Positions 1 to 13,851 of a stretch of 64,000 nucleotides of DNA are shown piece after piece. A program made the position numbers and the translations under genes. This DNA comes from Mya arenaria. Lineage: Eukaryota; Mollusca; Bivalvia; Myida; Myidae. The notes beneath the pieces were generated by a model that did no database searches, was not told the origin of the DNA, and saw nothing but the letters and a program-made list of their open reading frames with translations. The number at the start of each line of letters is the position of its first letter. The first letter of the stretch is position 1. Where the stretch lies: contig NC_069124.1 of the NCBI RefSeq assembly GCF_026914265.1, positions 54,827,888 to 54,891,887 of the forward strand, read 5' to 3'.

Positions 1-102
1 AGAGATAATGCTTGAATGTATGATGTTTCAAAAACGGTTTCCTAATATATATTGCTATGACTAAATTAAGTAAAACATCCCCACGTGGTAAGTATTTCCG
101 CG

Positions 103-201
103 NNNNNNNNNNNNNNNNNNNNNNNNNNNNNNNNNNNNNNNNNNNNNNNNNNNNNNNNNNNNNNNNNNNNNNNNNNNNNNNNNNNNNNNNNNNNNNNNNN
201 N
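103..201. other. Assembly gap (run of N)
   Basis: There are 99 unknown bases in a row. The satellite array begins on the very next base, so the gap probably marks where the assembler failed to cross the array. The true array length to the left is unknown. The 102 bases before the gap are AT-rich and unlike the satellite. Confidence 0.99.
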
Positions 202-3200
202 CGTAGGTCCATGTGCTTGTTTTACCCAAATAGGGGGTCCTGGACGTTGGGGGTCAATTTTGGTCAAGCTCACCCCAAGATGGAAGTTATTGGGCGGTGC
301 TAGGTGATAGCCCTGGATGTCCCCTACATGCCACTAACCCGGTCTTGGGGCGTCACATCGCCTCCTTCTGGTCGTAACAGCCACCCAAAGTAGGTCCATG
401 TGCTTGTTTTACCCAAATAGGGGGTCCTGGACGTTGGGGGTCAATTTTGGTCAAGCTCACCCCAAGATGGAAGTTATTGGGCGGTGCTAGGTGATAGCCC
501 TGGATGTCCCCTACATGCCAGTACCGGTCTTGGGGCGTCACATCGCCTCCTTCTGGTCGTAACAGCCACCCAAAGTAGGTCCATGTGCTTGTTTTACCCA
601 AATAGGGGGTCCTGGACGTTGGGGGTCAATTTTGGTCAAGCTCACCCCAAGATGGAAGTTATTGGGCGGTGCTAGGTGATAGCCCTGGATGTCCCCTACA
701 TGCCAGTACCGGTCTTGGGGCGTCACATCGCCTCCTTCTGGTCGTAACAGCCACCCAAGTAGGTCCATGTGCTTGTTTTACCCAAATAGGGGGTCCTGGA
801 CGTTGGGGGTCAATTTGGTCAAGCTCACCCCAAGATGGAAGTTATTGGCGGTGCTAGGTGATAGCCCTGGATGTCCCCTACATGCCAGTACCGGTCTTGG
901 GCGTCACATCGCCTCCTTCTGGTCGTAACAGCCACCCAAGTAGGCCATGTGCTTGTTTTACCCAAATAGGGGGTCCTGGACGTTGGGGTCAATTTTGGTC
1001 AAGCTCACCCCAGATGGAAGTTATTGGGCGTGCTAGGTGATAGCCCTGGATGTCCCCTACATGCCAGTACCGGTCTTGGGGCGTCACATCGCCTCCTTCT
1101 GGTCGTAACAGCCACCCAAAGTAGGTCCATGTGCTTGTTTTACCCAAATAGGGGGTCCTGGACGTTGGGGGTCAATTTTGGTCAAGCTCACCCCAAGATG
1201 GAAGTTATTGGGCGGTGCTAGGTGATAGCCCTGGATGTCCCCTACATGCCAGTACCCGGTCTTGGGGCGTCACATCGCCTCCTTCTGGTCGTAACAGCCA
1301 CCCAAAGTAGGTCCATGTGCTTGTTTACCCAAATAGGGGGTCCTGACGTTGGGGGTCAATTTTGGTCAAGCTCACCCCAAGATGGAAGTTATTGGGCGGT
1401 GTAGGTGATAGCCCTGGATGTCCCCTACATGCCAGTACCCGGTCTTGGGGCGTCACATCGCCTCTTCTGGTCGTAACAGCACACCAAAGTAGGTCCATGT
1501 GCTTGTTTTACCCAAATAGGGGGTCCTGGACGTTGGGGGTCAATTTTGGTCAAGCTCACCCCAAGATGGAAGTTATTGGGCGGTGCTAGGTGATAGCCCT
1601 GGATGTCCCTACATGCCAGTACCGGTCTTGGGGCGTCACATCGCCTCCTTCTGGTCGAACAGCACCCAAAGTAGGTCCATGTGCTTGTTTTACCCAAATA
1701 GGGGGTCCTGGACGTTGGGGGTCAATTTGGTCAAGCTCACCCCAAGATGGAAGTTATTGGGCGGTGCTAGGTGATAGCCCTGGATGTCCCCTACATGCCA
1801 GTACCCGGTCTTGGGGCGTCACATCGCCTCCTTCTGGTCGTAACAGCCACCCAAAGTAGGTCCATGTGCTTGTTTTACCCAAATAGGGGGTCCTGGACGT
1901 TGGGGTCAATTTTGGTCAAGCTCACCCCAAGATGGAAGTTATTGGGCGGTGCTAGGTGATAGCCCTGGATGTCCCCTACATGCCAGTACCCGGTCTTGGG
2001 CGTCACATCGCCTCCTTCTGGTCGTAACAGCCACCCAAAGTAGGTCCATGTGCTTGTTTTACCCAAATAGGGGGTCCTGGACGTTGGGGGTCAATTTTGG
2101 TCAAGCTCACCCCAAGATGGAAGTTATTGGGCGGTGCTAGGTGATAGCCTGGATGTCCCTACATGCCAGTACCCGGTCTTGGGGCGTCACATCGCCCTTC
2201 TGGTCGTAACAGCCACCCAAAGTAGGTCCATGTGCTTGTTTTACCCAAATAGGGGGTCCTGGACGTTGGGGGTCAATTTTGGTCAAGCTCACCCAAGATG
2301 GAAGTTATTGGGCGGTGCTAGGTGATAGCCCTGGATGTCCCCTACATGCCAGTACCCGGTCTTGGGGCGTCACATCGCCTCCTTCTGGTCGTAACAGCCA
2401 CCCAAAGTAGGTCCATGTGCTTGTTTTAACCAAAAAAGGGGGTCCTGGACGTTGGGGTGTCAATTTTGGTCAAGCTCACCCAAGATGGAAGTTATGGGCG
2501 GTGCTAGGTGATAGCCTGGATGTCCCCTACATGCCAGTACCGGTCTTGGGGCGTCACATCGCCTCCTTCTGGTCGTAACAGCCACCAAAGTAGGTCCATG
2601 TGTTGTTTTACCCAAATAGGGGGTCCTGGACGTTGGGGGTCAATTTTTGGTCAAGCTCACCCCAAGATGGAAGTTATTGGGCGGTGCTAGGTGATAGCCC
2701 TGGATGTCCCCTACATGCCAGTACCCGGTCTTGGGGCGTCACATCGCCTCCTTCTGGTCGTAACAGCCACCCAAAGTAGGTCCATGTGCTTGTTTTACCC
2801 AAATAGGGGGTCCTGGACGTTGGGGGTCAATTTTGGTCAAGCTCACCCCAAGATGGAAGTTATTGGGCGGTGCTAGGTGATAGCCCTGGATGTCCCCTAC
2901 ATGCCAGTACCCGGTCTTGGGGCGTCACATCGCCTCCTTCTGGTCGTAACAGCCACCCAAAGTAGGTCCATGTGCTTGTTTTACCCAAATAGGGGGTCCT
3001 GGACGTTGGGGGTCAATTTTGGTCAAGCTCACCCCAAGATGGAAGTTATTGGGCGGTGCTAGGTGATAGCCCTGGATGTCCCCTACATGCCAGTACCCGG
3101 TCTTGGGGCGTCACATCGCCTCCTTCTGGTCGTAACAGCCACCCAAAGTAGGTCCATGTGCTTGTTTTACCCAAATAGGGGGTCCTGGACGTTGGGGCGT

Positions 3201-6200
3201 CACATCGCCTCCTTCTGGTCGTAACAGCCACCCAAAGTAGGTCCATGTGCTTGTTTTACCCAAATATGGGGTCCTGGACGTGGGGTCATTTTTTTGGGTC
3301 AAGGCTCACCACCAAAGGAAGTTATTGTGCGGTTCTAGGTGATAGCCCTGGATGTCCCTCTACATGCCAGTACCCGGTACTGGGGCGTCACATCGCCTCC
3401 TTCTGGTCGTAACAGCCACCCAAATAAGGTCCCATGGCTTGTTGTTACCCAAATAGGGGGTCCTGGACTTGGGGGTCCAATTTTGGTCAAGCTCACCCCA
3501 AGATGGAAGTTATTGGGCGGTTGCTAGGTGATTAGCCCCGGGGATGTCCCCTACATTGCCCGAGTACCACGGTCTTGGGGGCGTCACATCGCCCTCCTTC
3601 TGGTCGTAACAGCCACCCAAAGTAGGTCCATGTGCTTGTTTACCCAAATAGGGGTTCCTGGACGTTGGGGGTCAATTTTGGTCAAGCTCACCCAAGATGG
3701 AAGTTATTGGGCGGTGCTAGGTGATAGCCCTGGATGTCCCTACATGCCAGTACCCGGTCCTTGGGGCGTCACATCGCCTCCTTCTGGTCGTAACAGCCAC
3801 CCAAAGTAGGTCCATGTGCTTGTTTTACCCAAATAGGGGGTCCTGGACGTTGGGGGTCAATTTTGGTCAAGCTCACCCCAAGATGGAAGTTATTGGGCGG
3901 TGCTAGGTGATAGCCCTGGATGTCCCCTACATGCCAGTACCCGGTCTTGGGGCGTCACATCGCCTCCTTCTGGTCGTAACAGCCACCCAAAGTAGGTCCA
4001 TGTGCTTGTTTTACCCAAATAGGGGGTTCCTGGACGTTGGGGGTCAATTTTGGTCAAGCTCACCCCAAGATGGAAGTTATTGGGCGGTGCTAGGTGATAG
4101 CCCTGGATGTCCCCTACATGCCAGTACCCGGTCTTGGGGCGTCACATCGCCTCCTTCTGGTCGTAACAGCCACCCAAAGTAGGTCCATGTGCTTGTTTTA
4201 CCCAAATAGGGGGTCCTGGACGTTGGGGGTCAATTTTGGTCAAGCTCACCCCAAGATGGAAGTTATTGGGCGGTGCTAGGTGATAGCCCTGGATGTCCCC
4301 TACATGCCAGTACCCGGTCTTGGGGCGTCACATCGCCTCCTTCTGGTCGTAACAGCCACCCAAAGTAGGTCCATGTGCTTGTTTTACCCAAATAGGGGGT
4401 CCTGGACGTTGGGGGTCAATTTTGGTCAAGCTCACCCCAAGATGGAAGTTATTGGGCGGTGCTAGGTGATAGCCCTGGATGTCCCCTACATGCCAGTACC
4501 CGGTCTTGGGGCGTCACATCGCCTCCTTCTGGTCGTAACAGCCACCCAAAGTAGGTCCATGTGCTTGTTTTACCCAAATAGGGGGTCCTGGACGTTGGGG
4601 GTCAATTTTGGTCAAGCTCACCCCAAGATGGAAGTTATTGGGCGGTGCTAGGTGATAGCCCTGGATGTCCCCTACATGCCAGTACCCGGTCTTGGGGCGT
4701 CACATCGCCTCCTTCTGGTCGTAACAGCCACCCAAAGTAGGTCCATGTGCTTGTTTTACCCAAATAGGGGGTCCTGGACGTTGGGGGTCAATTTTGGTCA
4801 AGCTCACCCCAAGATGGAAGTTATTGGGCGGTGCTAGGTGATAGCCCTGGATGTCCCCTACATGCCAGTACCCGGTCTTGGGGCGTCACATCGCCTCCTT
4901 CTGGTCGTAACAGCCACCCAAAGTAGGTCCATGTGCTTGTTTTACCCAAATAGGGGGTCCTGGACGTTGGGGGTCAATTTTGTCAAGCTCCACCCCAAGA
5001 TGGAAGTTATTGGGCGGTGCTAGGTGATAGCCCTGGATGTCCCCTACATGCCAGTACCCGGTCTTGGGGCGTCACATCGCCTCCTTCTGGTCGTAACAGC
5101 CACCCAAAGTAGGTCCATGTGCTTGTTTTACCCAAATAGGGGGTCCTGGACGTTGGGGGTCAATTTTGGTCAAGCTCACCCCAAGATGGAAGTTATTGGG
5201 CGGTGCTAGGTGATAGCCCTGGATGTCCCCTACATGCCAGTACCCGGTCTGGGGGCGTCACATCGCCTCCTTCTGGTCGTAACAGCCACCCAAAGTAGGT
5301 CCATGTGCTTGTTTTACCCAAATAGGGGGTCCTGGACGTTGGGGGTCAATTTTGGTCAAGCTCACCCCAAGATGGAAGTTATTGGGCGGTGCTAGGTGAT
5401 AGCCCTGGATGTCCCCTACATGCCAGTACCCGGTCTTGGGGCGTCACATCGCCTCCTTCTGGTCGTAACAGCCACCCAAAGTAGGTCCATGTGCTTGTTT
5501 TACCCAAATAGGGGGTCCTGGACGTTGGGGGTCAATTTTGGTCAAGCTCACCCCAAGATGGAAGTTATTGGGCGGTGCTAGGTGATAGCCCTGGATGTCC
5601 CCTACATGCCAGTACCCGGTCTTGGGGCGTCACATCGCCTCCTTCTGGTCGTAACAGCCACCCAAAGTAGGTCCATGTGCTTGTTTTACCCAAATAGGGG
5701 GTCCTGGACGTTGGGGGTCAATTTTGGTCAAGCTCACCCCAAGATGGAAGTTATTGGGCGGTGCTAGGTGATAGCCCTGGATGTCCCCTACATGCCAGTA
5801 CCCGGTCTTGGGGCGTCACATCGCCTCCTTCTGGTCGTAACAGCCACCCAAAGTAGGTCCATGTGCTTGTTTTACCCAAATAGGGGGTCCGTGGACGTTG
5901 GGGGTCAATTTTGGTCAAGCTCACCCAAGATGGAAGTTATTGGGCGGTGCTAGGTGATAGCCCTGGATGTCCCCTACATGCCAGTACCCGGTCTTGGGGC
6001 GTCACATCGCCTCCTTCTGGTCGTAACAGCCACCCAAAGTAGGTCCATGTGCTTGTTTTACCCAAATAGGGGGTCCTGGACGTTGGGGGTCAATTTTGGT
6101 CAAGCTCACCCCAAGATGGAAGTTATTGGGCGGTGCTAGGTGATAGCCCTGGATGTCCCCTACATGCCAGTACCCGGTCTTGGGGCGTCACATCGCCTCC

Positions 6201-7900
6201 TTCTGGTCGTAACAGCCACCCAAAGTAGGTCCATGTGCTTGTTTTACCCAAATAGGGGGTCCTGGACGTTGGGGGTCAATTTTGGTCAAGCTCACCCCAA
6301 GATGGAAGTTATTGGGCGGTGCTAGGTGATAGCCCTGGATGTCCCCTACATGCCAGTACCCGGTCTTGGGGCGTCACATCGCCTCCTTCTGGTCGTAACA
6401 GCCACCCAAAGTAGGTCCATGTGCTTGTTTTACCCAAATAGGGGGTCCTGGACGTTGGGGGTCAATTTTGGTCAAGCTCACCCCAAGATGGAAGTTATTG
6501 GGCGGTGCTAGGTGATAGCCCTGGATGTCCCCTACATGCCAGTACCCGGTCTTGGGGCGTCACATCGCCTCCTTCTGGTCGTAACAGCCACCCAAAGTAG
6601 GTCCATGTGCTTGTTTTACCCAAATAGGGGGTCCTGGACGTTGGGGGTCAATTTTGGTCAAGCTCACCCCAAGATGGAAGTTATTGGGCGGTGCTAGGTG
6701 ATAGCCCTGGATGTCCCCTACATGCCAGTACCCGGTCTTGGGGCGTCACATCGCCTCCTTCTGGTCGTAACAGCCACCCAAAGTAGGTCCATGTGCTTGT
6801 TTTACCCAAATAGGGGGTCCTGGACGTTGGGGGTCAATTTTGGTCAAGCTCACCCCAAGATGGAAGTTATTGGGCGGTGCTAGGTGATAGCCCTGGATGT
6901 CCCCTACATGCCAGTACCCGGTCTTGGGGCGTCACATCGCCTCCTTCTGGTCGTAACAGCCACCCAAAGTAGGTCCATGTGCTTGTTTTACCCAAATAGG
7001 GGGTCCTGGACGTTGGGGGTCAATTTTGGTCAAGCTCACCCCAAGATGGAAGTTATTGGGCGGTGCTAGGTGATAGCCCTGGATGTCCCCTACATGCCAG
7101 TACCCGGTCTTGGGGCGTCACATCGCCTCCTTCTGGTCGTAACAGCCACCCAAAGTAGGTCCATGTGCTTGTTTTACCCAAATAGGGGGTCCTGGACGTT
7201 GGGGGTCAATTTTGGTCAAGCTCACCCCAAGATGGAAGTTATTGGGCGGTGCTAGGTGATAGCCCTGGATGTCCCCTACATGCCAGTACCCGGTCTTGGG
7301 GCGTCACATCGCCTCCTTCTGGTCGTAACAGCCACCCAAAGTAGGTCCATGTGCCTTGTTTTACCCAAATAGGGGGTCCTGGACGTTGGGGGTCAATTTT
7401 GGTCAAGCTCACCCCAAGATGGAAGTTATTGGGCGGTGCTAGGTGATAGCCCTGGATGTCCCCTACATGCCAGTACCCGGTCTTGGGGCGTCACATCGCC
7501 TCCTTCTGGTCGTAACAGCCACCCAAAGTAGGTCCATGTGCTTGTTTTACCCAAATAGGGGGTCCTGGACGTTGGGGGTCAATTTTGGTCAAGCTCACCC
7601 CAAGATGGAAGTTATTGGGCGGTGCTAGGTGATAGCCCTGGATGTCCCCTACATGCCAGTACCCGGTCTTGGGGCGTCACATCGCCTCCTTCTGGTCGTA
7701 ACAGCCACCCAAAGTAGGTCCATGTGCTTGTTTTACCCAAATAGGGGGTCCTGGACGTTGGGGGTCAATTTTTGGTCAAGCTCACCCCAAGATGGAAGTT
7801 ATTGGGCGGTGCTAGGTGATAGCCCTGGATGTCCCCTACATGCCAGTACCCGGTCTTGGGGCGTCACATCGCCTCCTTCTGGTCGTAACAGCCACCCAAG
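202..7900 (+). repeat. 186-bp satellite array, about 41 copies
   Basis: This is a head-to-tail tandem array with a 186-bp period; one monomer runs from GGTGATAGCCCTGG to GGGCGGTGCTA. Units are GC-rich compared with the AT-rich flanks. From about 3720 to 7900 the monomers are nearly identical. From about 730 to 3700 many carry one-base indels, mostly in homopolymers such as CCCC or GGGGG. The monomer is exactly 62 codons, so one frame gives an identical 61-residue ORF per unit, closed by one stop. I read that as a by-product of the period and not as a gene array, because there are no splice signals or promoters and the indels do not respect the frame. The array stops inside a monomer at 7900. 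I do not recognise the family. Confidence 0.97.
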
Positions 7901-8947
7901 TTCCGTGATGTTTGGTTTCAATTGGTTAGGCTGTGGTGGCCTGTACGTCAAAACAGAGATTGATCATGATTGTATGTTTATTTAATTTTTCATTAATATT
8001 CATTTAATATTACATTTATTGCATCATACAGAACGTCCAGTCCTCGTTTAGTGGTTACAAATACATCTATACAGCGATCTATGTTATTGATATCAAACCA
8101 GACTTGTTGTCTTCTTTAATCGATATTCTTTTATCATTTTATTTATTGCATTTAACTGAATTACGTCCAATTCTTATTCAGCGTTCACCAATAAATGTGT
8201 TTTATGTTTCCTTTTACTTCCACAATCTGGTGCATTTCAAGAATTTTCAGTGCAAAATTTATTACGGTTATGATTAAATTCCTTATTGGCTGCTGACTTA
8301 ATGTATTTGGCAATTTTCTCTATTTCGTCGTATCTATTTCCGTAAGTCAACGCAAACACTTATTGGCTGCTAGCTATTGGCTGCTGGCTTGGCGTTAGCT
8401 TTACGTAATGCAGCTTGCTTACCAGCAGACAACAGCTTTCAGTTGTGAGAAGAAGCAGACAACATTTGCATTCCGATGGGAGAAAAAATGTCAAACTCAG
8501 TCATGTTGCAAATTCCCTTCTCTGACAATACAAACATTTGGACAGAATATGGTTTTGTAAGCATTTCCATTAAGTAATATTATATTATAATTTGTTTATA
8601 TACTGAAAAGAGAATTCAACGTTAAGAACTAACCTTTTTTTAAAAAGCCATTAAAAGGTTTGTAAAAATACGATATATATCTATAGGGAGAGACAGATAT
8701 ATACCAAGCATTAATATCGGCATATAGCATGTCATTTAACAAAAGGACATTCCGTCTAACAAGTTACACGTGTATTTCAGGAAAGAAAAGACACAAAAAC
8801 TGAAATAAGACACTCGGAAGCAAATAGTTCTACAATAATATTAAGCTCTGCCACTGATTGAATCATATACTCAGGTTTACAGGAAACCAACATTTTATTT
8901 CGCTTTATATTTGCTTGGACCGTCGGCTATTTACTAAACGGATGACC
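7901..8947. other. Unique AT-rich spacer, no gene seen
   Basis: This stretch lies between the 186-bp satellite and the 21-bp minisatellite. No convincing coding frame or RNA gene is visible. A short phrase, TATTGGCTGCT, recurs three times between about 8280 and 8390, but not as a regular array. Confidence 0.6.
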
Positions 8948-11900
8948 ATGAATTATGACATCCCGTCATAGCCGACTTGTCACCAAAGTCTTTAGACAGC
9001 CTTATGACATATCAAGACAGCCTTTTGACATGTCACGTCATAATTAATGACACGTCACCACATCCTCCTTACACGTCATCTCAGCTTTATGAAATGTCAC
9101 CACCAGTAACCATGAGCCAAGTGACACACGACACGCCACCACAGCCTTATGACATACTACCACAGCCGTATGACATATCAAGACAGCCTTTTGACATGTC
9201 GCCACAGCATAATTACACGTCACCACAGCCTTCGAACACGTCATCTCAGCCTTATGACATGTCACCACCAGCATCATGACACGTCACCACAGCCTTATGC
9301 CATGTCACCACGTCATAATGACATGTCACCACATCCTCCTTACACGTCATCTCAGCTTTATTAAATGTCACCACCAGTCACCATGAGCCTCGTGACACGT
9401 CACCGCAGCCGTATGACATATTACCACAGCCGTATGACATATCAAGACAGCCTTTTGACATGTCGCAACGGCATAATTACACGACACCACAGCCTTCGAA
9501 CACGTTATCTCAGCCTTATGACATGTCACCACCTGCAGCATTATGCCATGTCACCACAGCCTTAAAACATATCAAGACAGCCTTTTGACACGTCGCCACG
9601 GCACAATGACACGTCACCACAGCCTTCGAACACGTCATTTCAGCCTTATGACATGTCACCACCAGCATCATGACACGTCACCACAGCCTATGCCATGTCA
9701 CCACAACCTCATGGACATGTCACCACAGCCTTATGACATGTCACCACTGCCTTATGACATGTCACCACAGCCTTATGCGTTACATATCACCACAGCCTTT
9801 GCTATGTCACCACAGCCTTCATGACAAATTAAGACAGCCTTTTGACACGTCACCACAGCCTTATGACATGTCACCACAGCCTTATGCTATGTCACCACAG
9901 CCTTATGACACGTCACCACAGCCTGATGCATTACATATCACCACAGCCTTATGCTATGTCAACACAGCCTTATGACAAATTAAGACAGCCTTATGGTATG
10001 TCACCACAGCCTTATGCTTTGTCACCACAGCCTTATGCTATGTCACCACAGCCTTATGCTATGTCACCACAGCCTTATGACACATCACCACAGCCTTATG
10101 CATTACATATCACCACAGCCTTATGCTATGTCACCACAGCCTTATGACAAATTAAGACAGCCTTATGGTATGTCACCACAGCCTTATGCTTTGTCACCAC
10201 AGCCTTATGCTATGTCACCACAGCCTTATGCTATGTCACCACAGCCTTATGACACATCACCACAGCCTTATGCATTACATATCACCACAGCCTTATGCTA
10301 TGTCACCACAGCCTTCATGACAAATTAAGACAGCCTTTTGACACGTCACCACAGCCTTATGACATGTCACCACAGCCTTATACTATGTCACCACAGCCTT
10401 AATGACAAATTAAGACAGCCTTATGACATGTCACCACAGCCTTATGCTATGTCACCACAGCCTTCATGACAAATTAAGACAGCCTTATGACATGTCACCA
10501 CAGCCTTCATGACAAATTAAGACAGCCTTTTGACACGTCACCACAGCCTTATGACATGTCACCACAGCCTTATGCTATGTCACCACAGCCTTATGACATG
10601 TCACCACTGCCTTATGACATGTCACCACAGCCTTATGCTATGTCACTACAGCCTTCATGACAAATTAAGACAGCCTTTTGACACGTCACCACAGCCTTAT
10701 GACATGTCACCACAGCCTTATACTATGTCACCACAGCCTTAATGACACATTAAGACAGCCTTATGACATGTCACCACAGCCTTATGCTATGTCACCACAG
10801 CCTTCATGACAAATTAAGACAGCCTTATGACATGTCACCACAGCCTTCATGACAAATTAAGACAGCCTTTTGACACGTCACCACAGCCTTATGACATGTC
10901 ACCACAGCCTTATGCTATGTCACCACAGCCTTATGACATGTCACCACTGCCTTATGACATGTCACCACAGCCTTATGCTATGTCACTACAGCCTTCATGA
11001 CAAATTAAGACAGCCTTTTGACACGTCACCACAGCCTTATGACATGTCACCACAGCCTTATACTATGTCACCACAGCCTTAATGACACATTAAGACAGCC
11101 TTATGACATGTCACCACAGCCTTATGCTATGTCACCACAGCCTTCATGACAAATTAAGACAGCCTTATGACATGTCACCACAGCCTTATGCTATGTCACC
11201 ACAGCCTTATGACATGTCACCACTGCCTTATGACATGTCACCACAGCCTTATGCTATGTCACTACAGCCTTATGACATGTCACCACAGCCTCATGGACAT
11301 GTCACCACAGCCTTATGCTATGTCACCACAGCCTTATGACATGTCACCACTACCTTATGACACGTCACCACAGCCTTATGCATTACATATCACCACAGCC
11401 TTATACTATGTCACCACAGCCTTATGACAAATTAAGACAGCCTTATGACATTTCACAACAGCCTTATGCTATGTCACCACAGCCTTATGCTATGTCACCA
11501 CAGCCTTATGACACGTCACCACAGCCTTATGCATTACATATCACCACAGCCTTATGCTATGTCACCACAGCCTTCATGACAAATTAAGACAGCCTTTTGA
11601 AACGTCACCACAGCCTTATGCTATGTCACCACAGCCTTATGCTATGTCACCACAGCCTTCATGACAAATTAAGACAGCCTTATGACATGTCACCACAGAC
11701 TTCATGACAAATTAAGACAGCCTTTTGACACGTCACCACAGCCTTATGACATGTCACCACAGCCTTATGCTATGTTACCACAGCCTTCATGACAAATAAA
11801 GACAGCCTTATGACATGTCACACCAGCCTTCATGACAAATTAAGACAGCCTTTTGTCACGTCACCAAAGCCTTATGACATGTCACCACAGCCTTATGCTA

Positions 11901-13045
11901 TGTCACCACAGCCTTATGACACGTCACCACAGCGTTATGCATTACATATCACCACAGCCTTATGTTATGTCACCAAAGCCTTATGACAAATTAAGACAGC
12001 CTTATGACATGTCACCACAGCCTTATGATATGTCACTACAGCCTTATGCTTTGTCACCACAGCCTTATGCTATGTCACCACTGCCTTATGACACGTCACC
12101 ACAGACTTATGCATTACATATCACCACAGCCTTATGCTATGTCACCACAGCCTTATGACAAATTAAGACAGCCTTTTGACACGTCATCACAGCCTTATGA
12201 CATGTCACCACAGCCTTATGCTATGTTACCACAGCCTTAATGACAAATTAAGACAGCCTTATGACACGTCACCACAGCCTTATGCTATGTCACCACAGCC
12301 TTATGCTATGTCACCACAGCCTTATGCTATGTCACCACAGCCTTATGCTATGTCACCACTGCCTTATGACACGTCGCCACATACTTATGCATTACATATC
12401 ACCACAGCCTTATGCTATGTCACCACATCCATATGACAAATTAAGACAGCCTTTTGACACGTCACCACAGCCTTATGACATGACATGTCACCACAGCCTT
12501 ATGCTATGTCATCACAGCCTTAATGACAAATTAAGACAGCCTTTTGACATGTCACCACAGCCTTATGCTATCTCACCACAGCCTTAATGACAAATTAAGA
12601 CAGCCTTATGACACGTCACCACAGCCTTATGACATGTCACCACAGCCTTATACTATGTCACCACAGCCTTCATGACAAATTAAGACAGCCTTATGACATG
12701 TCACCACAGCCTTCATGACAAATAAAGACAGCCTTTTGACACGTCACCACAGCCTTATGCATGACATGTCACCACACCCTTATGCTATGTCACCACAGCC
12801 TTATGCTATGTCACCACAGCCTTATGACAAATTAAGACAGCCTTATGACATGTCACCACAACCTTATGCGTTACATGTCACCACAGCCTTATGCTATGTC
12901 ACCACAGCCTTATGACAAATTAAGACAGCCTTTTGATACGTCACCACAGCCTTATGCGTTACATGTCACCACATCCTTATGCTATGTCACCACAGCCTTA
13001 TGACACGTCACCACAGCCTTATGACATGACACCAAAGCTTTATGA
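8948..13045 (+). repeat. 21-bp minisatellite array (block 1)
   Basis: There are about 195 tandem units of roughly 21 bp, consensus TGACATGTCACCACAGCCTTA, with variants such as TATGCTATGTCACC, GACACGTCACC and GACAAATTAAGACAGCC. The left end (8948-9700) is the most degenerate. The unit core TGACATGTCA is a perfect palindrome. Because 21 is a multiple of three, several frames stay open and spell heptapeptides such as MSPQPYD or TCHHSLM. No frame stays open through the block, and there is no start, splice or signal-peptide context, so I do not call a protein. Between about 10480 and 11160 the units form a 340-bp higher-order repeat. Confidence 0.96.

Positions 13046-13851
<806 letters not shown>

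Noticed and set aside
2691-7628. Dozens of identical 61-residue ORFs in a row, looking like a gene array
   Set aside because: They are the 186-bp satellite read in one frame. The period is a multiple of three, indels break the frame freely in the left half, and no promoter, splice or family signal exists.
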